From: Opitutia bacterium
Lineage (GTDB): Bacteria > Verrucomicrobiota > Verrucomicrobiia > Opitutales > Seribacteraceae
NCBI GenBank assembly: GCA_002692605.1
Contig: NZLE01000095.1
Span: 9,523-29,032, forward strand
Direction of reading: 5' to 3'
DNA: 19,510 nt
Shown: positions 1 to 6,864 of the stretch, in pieces
How positions within the stretch are numbered: position 1 is the stretch's first letter
How the letters are laid out: each line of letters starts with the position of its first letter
Notes under the pieces: model-generated
Seen by the model: only the letters and a program-made list of their open reading frames with translations
Databases searched by the model: none
What the model was told of the DNA's origin: nothing
Translations under genes and position numbers: made by a program

Positions 1-134
1 TTGCGAAGGATGCAAACAGCCCGCTGCGCGTTCCTTCGAATATGATCATTCTTCTTTGTTCGGTTCTGCTTTTCTGGGGAATCAAGGTGTCCTTTGAGCA
101 AACCACACATGAATTTCTCTATTTTCGCTTTTGA
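1..134 (+). CDS. Probable MBOAT O-acyltransferase (AlgI-like), C-terminal fragment
   Basis: An open frame enters from the left edge (first full codon at base 3) and ends at TGA 132-134. Only 43 residues are visible. They hold a hydrophobic stretch (from MIILLC to WGIKVSFEQ) that looks like a last membrane span, and the chain ends in FLYFRF. AlgI/DltB-type membrane-bound O-acyltransferases very often end in a similar aromatic FIYFQF tail. The next gene starts on the last base of this stop codon (TGATG) and encodes an SGNH-like membrane-anchored protein, the usual partner of such an acyltransferase. The role would be moving acyl groups, often acetyl, across the membrane onto an exported polymer. 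The family call rests on the short tail plus the neighbour, so it is moderately sure; the catalytic His lies outside the window. Confidence 0.6.
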   Translation, partial: AKDANSPLRVPSNMIILLCSVLLFWGIKVSFEQTTHEFLYFRF

Positions 135-1123
135 TGAAAGTCATTGAAATCAAACGGTGCCTTTCTCTGTTGAGCGGTTTGATTTTGGCCGCGACGACCT
201 GGGTTGTCTCTCTGGAACTAATCAGTGACCGACCGCTTCCCAATGCGATCTTCTCTCAATCGATTATTGAACGGAAGATGGAAGCGGCGGAAAAGCCGGG
301 GAAAGGTTCGAAGACTTTGGTGGTTGGCGGTTCGAACGTTGCCTTTGGTATCGATACGGTAAGAATGAGCCGTACCATTGGAGAGGAATTCGTAAACTTC
401 GGTTGCATTGCGGGAATCGGTCCGGAGATCATTCTTTCCGCGCTCCGGCCAAGCCTTTCCGAAGGTGACAGGATTCTCTTTTGTTGGGAATACGGGCTCT
501 ATAGGTTTAAGAGAAGGGATCAAAACATCACTTACCTCAATCTGCTTTTCGGCCCCCAAAGGGAAATCTACGAAAACTATCCCTTTCTCGATCAAGTTGT
601 TTTGAGCTTGAGACTGCCTTTCGGCCACTTGCGTGATTCCTTGATGACCCATTTGAATCCCTACGCCGATCCAATGATTTACAAGTGTTCCTGGGATTTT
701 GATGCCGGAGGCAACGTTCGTTCGAACGCTGGCGTCGTCACCTCGGAGGAAGAGTTACTCAAAAAGTCCTTGGACGCTCTTTGCACGGAGTTAATCGTGT
801 CAAGCGAAGCGCGGAAAACAATAATGGACTTTCTCGGGTATTGTCGCGCCATGAACGTAGAAGTGTTGGCCTCTTGGCCCAACCTCTTCGCTCATCCGAG
901 TTATCTGAAAAACCAAATACCAAGGGAGAATATCCAAAGGATTCGGGAGTTTTGGGAAGATTTGTCGGTTCCGGTGATTGGCAAAGCCGAGGATTCAATG
1001 CTAGGCAGTGAATTTTTTCATGATACCTATTATCACCTGAACACCAAGGGAGTGAAGAAAAGAACCGATCTTCTGATTGAGGAACTTAAGCCGTGGTACG
1101 CTGTACCAGGAGCAGAAGGGTAG
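134..1123 (+). CDS. Membrane-anchored SGNH-like protein, partner of the MBOAT acyltransferase (AlgJ/DltD-like role)
   Basis: This 329-residue protein starts at ATG 134; a TTG three bases earlier is also open, but the ATG gives the classic one-base overlap with the upstream stop. An N-terminal hydrophobic segment (about residues 10-28) should act as signal anchor, placing the rest outside the cytoplasmic membrane. VVGGSN (about residues 63-68) fits the nucleophile block of SGNH/GDSL hydrolases, and DTYYHLN (about 297-303) fits the C-terminal Asp-x-x-x-His block, here D297 and H301. In AlgJ, AlgX and DltD systems such proteins work with an MBOAT protein to pass acyl groups to an exported polysaccharide or teichoic acid. 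Which polymer is modified here cannot be read from the window. Overall similarity to a named family is low, so the biochemical role is inferred from motifs and context. Confidence 0.68.
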   Translation: MKVIEIKRCLSLLSGLILAATTWVVSLELISDRPLPNAIFSQSIIERKMEAAEKPGKGSKTLVVGGSNVAFGIDTVRMSRTIGEEFVNFGCIAGIGPEIILSALRPSLSEGDRILFCWEYGLYRFKRRDQNITYLNLLFGPQREIYENYPFLDQVVLSLRLPFGHLRDSLMTHLNPYADPMIYKCSWDFDAGGNVRSNAGVVTSEEELLKKSLDALCTELIVSSEARKTIMDFLGYCRAMNVEVLASWPNLFAHPSYLKNQIPRENIQRIREFWEDLSVPVIGKAEDSMLGSEFFHDTYYHLNTKGVKKRTDLLIEELKPWYAVPGAEG

Positions 1124-1163
1124 GTGTCACTTTAGAAATGCGAAAGGGCGAGGGAAATCCTGT

Positions 1164-1904
1164 TCAATTGACCCCGAGCAACTCGCATTCGAAGATTAGC
1201 GTATCTCCGGGTTTGATCTTGCCACCAGGGCGGGGGTTGTCCCCGTAGCCAAGTTCGCTGGGTATGTAAATCCGGATCTTCCCGCCCACTTCAGTCTTGG
1301 TCAAGCCACCCGAGAATCCCTTGATCACCCCGTTCATGGGAAAGCTCGCCGGTTGTCCGCGGTCCACCGAACTGTCGAAAACGGTACCGTCAATGAGGGT
1401 GCCGTGGTAATGAAGCCGGACGGTGTCGCTCATGGTTGGGCTATCGCCTTCGCCCTTTCGTAGTATCTCATAGTAAAAACCACTCGGATCCTTGAGAACC
1501 TCCTCCCGCTTACTCAAGAGAGCGAGGAACTGTTCACCCTTGGATTTGTTCTCTTCGGCGACTTTGGCCATCTCAGCCTGTTCGGCTTGCCTGGCCAGTT
1601 GCATCTTTTCCATCATAATCGCCTGAACCTTGGGTTGCAGAGCTTCGAACTCGGGGGGCATCTTACCCAATGTGATTCCTTTTTTCATGCCTGCCAAAAT
1701 CAGGTCGACTTGTTTGTCCGTGAACTGCATCTTGCCCAGACCGGAACCTTGGGCGAACATCATCCCAATGGCTTCATAGAGCTTGGCTTCCTCACTGGAG
1801 GAATCGGTTTTGCCCTTTTCCGGTTGTCCGAGAGAAAGGGAACTCGTGAAAAGAAAACCGGCAAGCAAGGCTGTGGCGGTCAGGGTTCCTTGAATGAAGA
1901 GCAT
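1164..1904 (-). CDS. Exported FKBP-type peptidyl-prolyl cis-trans isomerase (Mip/FkpA-like)
   Basis: This 246-residue protein has a Sec-type signal peptide (about residues 1-26, ending near SLSLGQ), an alpha-helical N-terminal region (about 38-145) of the FKBP_N dimerisation type, and a C-terminal FKBP catalytic domain (about 158-245). Family marks are VFDSS (D177), ELGYGD (Y220) and LIFECELL (F238). It should catalyse prolyl isomerisation in folding exported proteins. The Trp at the floor of the FKBP pocket is replaced by Phe (VIKGF, F197), which is tolerated in some FKBPs but often lowers activity. No clear Shine-Dalgarno site precedes ATG 1904. It lies 82 bases downstream of the DUF3604 gene on the same strand and may be read with it. 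Its 3' end faces the SGNH gene 40 bases away. Confidence 0.93.
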   Translation of the reverse strand: MLFIQGTLTATALLAGFLFTSSLSLGQPEKGKTDSSSEEAKLYEAIGMMFAQGSGLGKMQFTDKQVDLILAGMKKGITLGKMPPEFEALQPKVQAIMMEKMQLARQAEQAEMAKVAEENKSKGEQFLALLSKREEVLKDPSGFYYEILRKGEGDSPTMSDTVRLHYHGTLIDGTVFDSSVDRGQPASFPMNGVIKGFSGGLTKTEVGGKIRIYIPSELGYGDNPRPGGKIKPGDTLIFECELLGVN

Positions 1905-1986
1905 TCATGGACGCTCACGTCTTTTGGCCAAGAGTCAATGGAAATAAGGCAATCCTTTCCCGTCCCAGGGAAGAGGGAGCGGAAAG

Positions 1987-4575
1987 TCATCGCTGGGTGA
2001 CCCAGACGGGCGAGGACCATGCCATGTTGCCGTCTCTTTGAATGACTCGAACGTAGTAACGGTTTTCGCCATCGAGCATTTTTGGGTCAAGGAAGGATTT
2101 CTCAAAGACCTTTCCATCAAAATCATTGAAGTGCTTCCAATCCTTTTCGTTACGGACGATCGTGATTCGCTTGAAATCAGAGGTTCCATCCACCTTTAAC
2201 CAAAATTCGGGATTAGCCTTGGTTTGGATGAAGGAACCCAAGGGTTTTTGGTTGCAGGTGAAATTCAGGTAAATCTTGTCGGTCGCGGCGATGGTACGGC
2301 GATTGTCCATCGCCTCAATGATCCCTTCACGGGTGAATTTCTTACAGAAGACTCCACCATAGCTGGCGTGCTGCGATATGTGGTCGGAACTGGCGAAAAC
2401 CCCAAGGTTATGCCCCTCGCTCAGAGCGGTCTGATAGGTTCCATTCGCATGCTTCCCAAAGTCCATGATTGGGCCGGTTGGTTTGCTTTGCGCTTTGCCG
2501 AGAGAATTCATGCTGGCTCCCGGTCTTAGGCCAACGGTTGGCTGCGGAGCTCCGGCTGCCTCGTAGGATACTCGGGCTCCCTGATAAATTTCGACGACGT
2601 TTTCGGAGCTGTAATCGAACTTTTCGTAGATTTTCCAATCCGTGCCCATGCCGGTTGCCCCAGTATGACTGAGGGCAGCCACGGGTTTACCGTATTTTTT
2701 GAGCAGATCCCAGAGTTCGTAGGGAGAGATTTCCGCCGAAGCGTTGGTTTCCACGGGGAAGGTCCTTTGCCAGGGTGATTCAAGGTAGAGAGTGCGTTTG
2801 ATGTAGACGATGGGTCCACCCCTATGAGCGAAAACGATATTGCGGTGTCCCCATGGCCAGCGTTGTTCACGCTCATAGACGTAGACGGTGTTGAAGTGAC
2901 CGGGGCTGTGCAGGGCGTCGTGCATCCGTTGATTGTGCCACCACTCGTAGGGATGATAGGGTTTTCCGACATCGGTGTGGTCGGAGGTTCCGAGAAAATC
3001 GATCTTGGCCAAGTCATAGGCATAGCGGAAGTGATCTAAGATGCATCCGTCGAATCCCGTCCGGCAGTTGGAAACGTCGGTATGGCGGTGGACGTCTCCC
3101 CAATACAGTCCATAGGTCTGACCGTCGACGGTCCATTGGTGTCGTTCGAAGGCAGGTCGCTCGGGAGTCTTGTGAGAATGCGGCGATTCCCGAGGTTTTT
3201 GAGGAGTTGAGGGTCTGGGCAACTGAGCCTCGGGCAATGACTTGGCGGAGGGAAGGGAGGCGAGCATGATTGCGGCGGTTTGATGAGCCTTGTGGATACG
3301 TTCGTCGGATGGCCAGCAGATACGGATATCACCCTTTCCATGAGGGGGAACAAAGGAAACGGAGCGATCCTGTCCGAAGCTGCTTGAGGGTATGCGTCGA
3401 CGGGAGCTCCAAGTCTTGTTTTCCTGACGAAAGGAGGTAACGGCAATTCGCCAAAGGGCGGAGTTGAAATAGCGGTAGGCGACCCAGGGATTTCCATCCT
3501 TGCCGACGCCCACCATAGGGCGGTTGGCGGGAACTCCGGCCCTGCCCGCGGCCCCCATTGGTATTTCATGGAACCTCTTGGCTTCCAGGTCAAATTTTCC
3601 AAAGAGGACACGCTTGCCCGCATTGATTCCGGTGTCGTTCCCGTGTCCTCGGTAATCGAGCCCGTGTTTCTCCTTGCCCTGCTCGGCGGCGATCCAGAAA
3701 CCCTCCCCCTCAGAGGTCGCGACGATCGAGGCTCGGGCTTCGTACTTCGAACTGTGACCAATGGGATATTCGGTGACTTTTCCGTCCGGTTCAACCCTCG
3801 CGAGGTAGAGATTGAATTCGTTTCCACGTGAACTGTCGTAAATGATCCATGCATTACCCCATTTGTCGAAGGCAATGCGTGGTTCCCAGTCGCCTCCCTG
3901 AGCATCGGATACTGCCAATTCCTTCGACCATTTGCCCTTTTGGTTATCGAAATAGCGCGCGAACACATCCGCTTCTCCGGCACGAAGGGATTGCCAGGTG
4001 ATCCAGACCCGACCTTTGGAATCAGTTCCGGCATCAACGAAGGCCTCAGCTGCGTCGGAATCGGCGAGAGTTATGGTTTTGCCCAATCCGTTTCTCTCAG
4101 TCCATGGTCTACCCTTCAGGTTTACCGTTGAATCCTCACCCGTTTCCGCCCAAAAGACCCAAACCGTTTCCTTTTCATCGATGGCTATGGCAGGTTGATG
4201 AAGAACTCCCTCAGCTACAAGTCCGTCTTTTCGCTTCAAGCCGGCTGTGGTTTCTCGTAAGAGAACCAAACGGTCTTTTTTCCCATCCCAAGTAAGATGG
4301 GCGATGAGGGTATGACCGGCTTCGTCGGCGACCGCATCGGGCAGGTCGTACTGAATGCCATCTTGAGAAAGCTTTTGAATTTCCCCGACCAGAGGAATCG
4401 CCGCATTGAGAAAACGAACCTGCTTTTTTCCGAAAAATTTGGTTTTGGGTTTGGCTTTCGTCGTCTCTTCTTGCGTCGCAGTCCTTTCCTTTGGCGGTGG
4501 CTTCTGCGCTTGGGCGCTGACCGGACCGGTCGAAGAAAATACAATCAGTAAGAAGATAAAAGGGAGTGTTTTCAT
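1987..4575 (-). CDS. Large exported DUF3604 / PHP-like metal-dependent hydrolase with propeller-like N-terminal half
   Basis: I choose ATG 4575 (862 residues) over an upstream TTG at 4593, because the chain then begins MKTLPFIFLLIVFSS, a clean signal peptide cut near VSAQAQ. Residues about 65-440 hold repeats of the type DSKGRVWITWQS and FDKWGNAWIIYDSS, each with an Asp-rich turn before a W-containing strand, as in a beta-propeller. A Pro-rich linker (about 445-475) leads to a C-terminal domain with GDVHRHTD (493-500), GTSDHTD (529-535), AHRGG (583-587), SHTG (636-639) and SSDH (729-732). These His/Asp clusters match the metal site of DUF3604, which belongs to the PHP amidohydrolase-like fold. 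It is therefore probably a metal-dependent hydrolase outside the cytoplasm. Its substrate is unknown; members are frequent in planctomycetes, verrucomicrobia and marine proteobacteria. Confidence 0.8.
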   Translation of the reverse strand: MKTLPFIFLLIVFSSTGPVSAQAQKPPPKERTATQEETTKAKPKTKFFGKKQVRFLNAAIPLVGEIQKLSQDGIQYDLPDAVADEAGHTLIAHLTWDGKKDRLVLLRETTAGLKRKDGLVAEGVLHQPAIAIDEKETVWVFWAETGEDSTVNLKGRPWTERNGLGKTITLADSDAAEAFVDAGTDSKGRVWITWQSLRAGEADVFARYFDNQKGKWSKELAVSDAQGGDWEPRIAFDKWGNAWIIYDSSRGNEFNLYLARVEPDGKVTEYPIGHSSKYEARASIVATSEGEGFWIAAEQGKEKHGLDYRGHGNDTGINAGKRVLFGKFDLEAKRFHEIPMGAAGRAGVPANRPMVGVGKDGNPWVAYRYFNSALWRIAVTSFRQENKTWSSRRRIPSSSFGQDRSVSFVPPHGKGDIRICWPSDERIHKAHQTAAIMLASLPSAKSLPEAQLPRPSTPQKPRESPHSHKTPERPAFERHQWTVDGQTYGLYWGDVHRHTDVSNCRTGFDGCILDHFRYAYDLAKIDFLGTSDHTDVGKPYHPYEWWHNQRMHDALHSPGHFNTVYVYEREQRWPWGHRNIVFAHRGGPIVYIKRTLYLESPWQRTFPVETNASAEISPYELWDLLKKYGKPVAALSHTGATGMGTDWKIYEKFDYSSENVVEIYQGARVSYEAAGAPQPTVGLRPGASMNSLGKAQSKPTGPIMDFGKHANGTYQTALSEGHNLGVFASSDHISQHASYGGVFCKKFTREGIIEAMDNRRTIAATDKIYLNFTCNQKPLGSFIQTKANPEFWLKVDGTSDFKRITIVRNEKDWKHFNDFDGKVFEKSFLDPKMLDGENRYYVRVIQRDGNMAWSSPVWVTQR

Positions 4576-4586
4576 AGGATGGTAGG

Positions 4587-4615
4587 ATTCCAAAAGCTGA
4601 ACCGACCTAGGTCAA
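4587..4615 (-). promoter_or_regulatory. Candidate promoter of the DUF3604 gene
   Basis: Read on the - strand, TTGACC (4615-4610) is followed by 17 bases and then TGGAAT (4592-4587). The first box matches 5 of 6 bases of the sigma70 -35 box, the second 4 of 6 of the -10 box. The expected start of transcription would be about 4580, only a few bases before ATG 4575, giving almost no leader. No Shine-Dalgarno site is visible there. The -35 box overlaps a 10-base palindrome listed separately. Confidence 0.4.
4604..4613. promoter_or_regulatory. Perfect 10-base palindrome GACCTAGGTC, possible operator
   Basis: The sequence reads the same on both strands and lies between two divergent genes (DUF3604 and the MGMT-like gene). 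It covers most of the candidate -35 box of the DUF3604 promoter, a position where a bound dimeric repressor would block RNA polymerase. A 10-base palindrome can arise by chance in 19.5 kb, so the regulatory reading depends on its position, not its symmetry alone. Confidence 0.3.
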
Positions 4616-4660
4616 TGAGGATCGTCCGATGCTGTTCCAAGGCGTGATCCTGTTTTGCGG

Positions 4661-4689
4661 TTCGCCTAAGCGGAAGATTGGAATAAAGT
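4661..4689 (+). promoter_or_regulatory. Weak candidate promoter of the MGMT-like gene
   Basis: TTCGCC (4661-4666), a 17-base spacer and TAAAGT (4684-4689) give a -10 box with 4 of 6 matches and a poor -35 box. Transcription would begin at about 4696-4697, the first base of the ATG. This fits a leaderless mRNA but is weak evidence on its own. Confidence 0.22.
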
Positions 4690-4696
4690 TTCGGAG

Positions 4697-5011
4697 ATGA
4701 AGAAAACGCTAACCTTCGATCAGAGATGTCATGCCCTTTTGGCCCAGATTCCCAAAGGCAGGGTTTCCACTTATCGTGAACTGGCCCATGCCTTGGGGAG
4801 CAAAGCTTATCGGGCGGTGGGGCAAGCGATGAATCGAAACCCCAACTTGATGAAAGTGCCTTGTCACAGGGTGATCAAAAGCAACGGTGAGATTGGAGGC
4901 TACGCTTTGGGCGCGGATAAAAAAAGGGAATTGCTTTTGGAGGAAGGGATTCAGGTGGAGACGAATGGACGGATCCGTCTATCCAAATACCTTCACCCTT
5001 ATTCCACCTGA
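4697..5011 (+). CDS. Single-domain MGMT/Ogt-like protein with the active-site cysteine (DNA alkyl damage repair)
   Basis: At 104 residues this is only the DNA-binding and active-site domain of O6-alkylguanine-DNA alkyltransferases; typical Ogt/MGMT proteins are about 160-210 residues with an extra N-terminal domain. Key features are GRVSTYRELA (recognition helix start, Y26), YRAVGQAMNRNP (R39 as the arginine finger, N48) and PCHRV (55-59, C56 as alkyl acceptor). Alkyltransferase-like ATL proteins have Trp in place of this Cys, so this one may still transfer alkyl groups, although one-domain Cys proteins are poorly characterised. GGAG directly abuts ATG 4697, too close for a normal ribosome site. 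The gene stands alone, diverging from DUF3604 and ending 2 bases before the end of sulfatase B. It acts in the cytoplasm and has no clear link to its neighbours. Confidence 0.9.
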   Translation: MKKTLTFDQRCHALLAQIPKGRVSTYRELAHALGSKAYRAVGQAMNRNPNLMKVPCHRVIKSNGEIGGYALGADKKRELLLEEGIQVETNGRIRLSKYLHPYST

Positions 5012-5013
5012 TC

Positions 5014-6849
5014 TCAAATACGAGCCCGGTAGCGTTTGACGACGTCCTTGAGCAGACCACGTTGAGGCAGTTTTTCTTGAGGGATCCTGGCAAGGATCGA
5101 AAAGCTGTCCCTATCCATCCAGTCGAGAACGTTGGCCAACATTTTGTTTCCCGGATTTTCGGTGATTTCCCGGAGCATCCATTGCTTGGCAAAATCCTTC
5201 TCACCCGCCTTGAAGATCGCCCAAGCGGCAAGGGAAGGAATCTCATCCGAGTCGTTGAGAGCTTTCTTGAGTCCCGGAAGGGCAGGTTGAGCGCGCTTTT
5301 CCAGAAGCAGCAAGCCGACCACGGACCAATAGCGAATAACCGGGTCGGAGTCGTGCAGGCCCTTGGATAAAGTCTTGAGGTTGCCCTTCTTGCGGGCCAA
5401 TGCAAGGTCGGCGTAGTCCAAATATCGGGGGAGTGGATAGAGTTTCGGATCACGAACGAAGGCATAAACCGTGATCTTTTTCTCCTTGGTGATCCGGTTT
5501 CTCATTTCCTCGGGCATGAGGCCCGAATCAAAGTACTTGAGTTGTTGGCGACGGAGTTCCTTCTTCAATTCCTTGATTTTGGATTGATGCAAGGGATCGT
5601 CGATCTGGTTGTCGACGTTGTGAAAGTCCTTGAAGTTGTCGTAGAACTCCTCCGAAGGCCGGGGTTCGAAAAAACGACCGGTCACGGCATTGGTCTTGCC
5701 TGCCTGATGATGCCTTTCCCACGCTCCGGTTGCCTTCATGTTATGCATGTAGGCAAGGTATTGACCGTTGGGGGCAAAGGGAGCGTAGTTTTTGTGATAG
5801 GCGAATTGTTCGTCGCGCATCACCCGCACGTTGTCGAACCGTTCGTCGGCCCGCTCGCGCCAGGAGAAATGATAATCGGCTGGTGGTTCGGTATCGGGAC
5901 CAAGAAAGATCCGTCCCTGAAAGTTTTTCTTCATTGCCGCCCCAGTCAGGCTAACCCAGGTTTTCGGCATATCGATGAAACTGACGATCCGATCGATGGT
6001 GGATCCGGGCTTTTTCCCTTGCGGATAAAGGTGATTCCATTTGGCGGGGATGCGGACGATCAGCGGACAATGGATTCCACTGGAATAAAGGAATCTTTTG
6101 CTTCGGGCAAGTACCCCACCGTGGTCGGAATTGTAGATGACGATTGTATTCTCGTAAAGGTTGTCTCGCTTGAGGTTCTCGATTGCCTGACCGACCAGAG
6201 AATCCATTTTGGAGATGGCGCTTGCATATTTGGCGTAGGTGTTTCGCATTTCGGGAAGATCCGGGTGGTATGGAGCGAGGATCATTTTCTTAGGATCGAC
6301 GGACTCGTCCTTATGATCGCCGAAGGCGCGTGATTCATGGCTGTCCCCGATGTTGTATACGGTGAAAAAAGGCTGTCCCTTCTCTCTTTTCTTCCAGGTG
6401 CCCGCGTAATCACCCCCCGAATAGTTCCAGAATTCCTTTGGGTTGCGTCCATTGGATCCCCTGAGGTTGTAGTCGGTTTTGGAACAATTGCTGGTGTAGT
6501 ATCCTGCTTCTTGGAGAAGCTCGTTGTAGAAGCGTATGGAATCGGGGATTTCAAAACCGCTGCGCATTGGTTGAGTGCCATTGGAAATGGCATGCATACC
6601 GGTGATCCAAGAGGATCGGGTAGGGGCGCAAACCGCTCCGTTGTCGAAACAGTAGAGATAACGAAAACCTTCCTTGGCCAATTGATCGATGTTTGGGGTC
6701 TTGGCATTTTTGCTGCCGTAGCAACCCACCCATTCGATGCTATTATCCTCGCTGGTAATCCAAAGAACGTTGGGTTGTTCCGTCTTGCCGGATAGGCAAG
6801 CGTAGGTCAGCGCGGAGACCAAGATAAATGTGAAGGATGTGAGATTCAT
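5014..6849 (-). CDS. Sulfatase B, exported, formylglycine type, with C-terminal HEAT-like repeats
   Basis: This 611-residue protein has a signal peptide (about residues 1-20), then the sulfatase fold. NVLWITSEDNS (D35, N36) is the first metal-binding loop, and CAPTRSSWITG carries C74 in the C-x-P-x-R motif that is converted to formylglycine. NSDHGG (about residues 240-245) gives a further metal ligand set. Family resemblance is to heparan N-sulfatase-like enzymes common in planctomycetes and verrucomicrobia. Residues from about 480 onward (LHDSDPVIRYWSVVGLLLL and the following helices) look like HEAT repeats, a frequent extension in these sulfatases that may bind substrate or partners. It is the last gene of the five-gene operon, 15 bases after sulfatase A. 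The maturing enzyme (FGE or anSME) is not in the window. The substrate is not predictable beyond a sulfate ester or sulfamate. Confidence 0.94.
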   Translation of the reverse strand: MNLTSFTFILVSALTYACLSGKTEQPNVLWITSEDNSIEWVGCYGSKNAKTPNIDQLAKEGFRYLYCFDNGAVCAPTRSSWITGMHAISNGTQPMRSGFEIPDSIRFYNELLQEAGYYTSNCSKTDYNLRGSNGRNPKEFWNYSGGDYAGTWKKREKGQPFFTVYNIGDSHESRAFGDHKDESVDPKKMILAPYHPDLPEMRNTYAKYASAISKMDSLVGQAIENLKRDNLYENTIVIYNSDHGGVLARSKRFLYSSGIHCPLIVRIPAKWNHLYPQGKKPGSTIDRIVSFIDMPKTWVSLTGAAMKKNFQGRIFLGPDTEPPADYHFSWRERADERFDNVRVMRDEQFAYHKNYAPFAPNGQYLAYMHNMKATGAWERHHQAGKTNAVTGRFFEPRPSEEFYDNFKDFHNVDNQIDDPLHQSKIKELKKELRRQQLKYFDSGLMPEEMRNRITKEKKITVYAFVRDPKLYPLPRYLDYADLALARKKGNLKTLSKGLHDSDPVIRYWSVVGLLLLEKRAQPALPGLKKALNDSDEIPSLAAWAIFKAGEKDFAKQWMLREITENPGNKMLANVLDWMDRDSFSILARIPQEKLPQRGLLKDVVKRYRARI

Positions 6850-6864
6850 GATTGATGAGTGAAG

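Noticed and set aside
1954..1976. Possible hairpin terminator between DUF3604 and the FKBP gene
   Set aside because: Only five continuous pairs (TTCCC/GGGAA) form and no run of U follows on the transcribed strand, so a terminator is not supported.
3036..4037. A 333-codon - strand frame overlapping the DUF3604 gene in another frame
   Set aside because: The DUF3604 frame has coherent repeats and metal motifs throughout, while this one is rich in Pro, Arg and Ser as expected of an off-frame reading.
5542..6333. A 263-codon + strand frame antisense to sulfatase B
   Set aside because: Its apparent hydrophobic pattern mirrors the codons of the sulfatase; no family motif is present.
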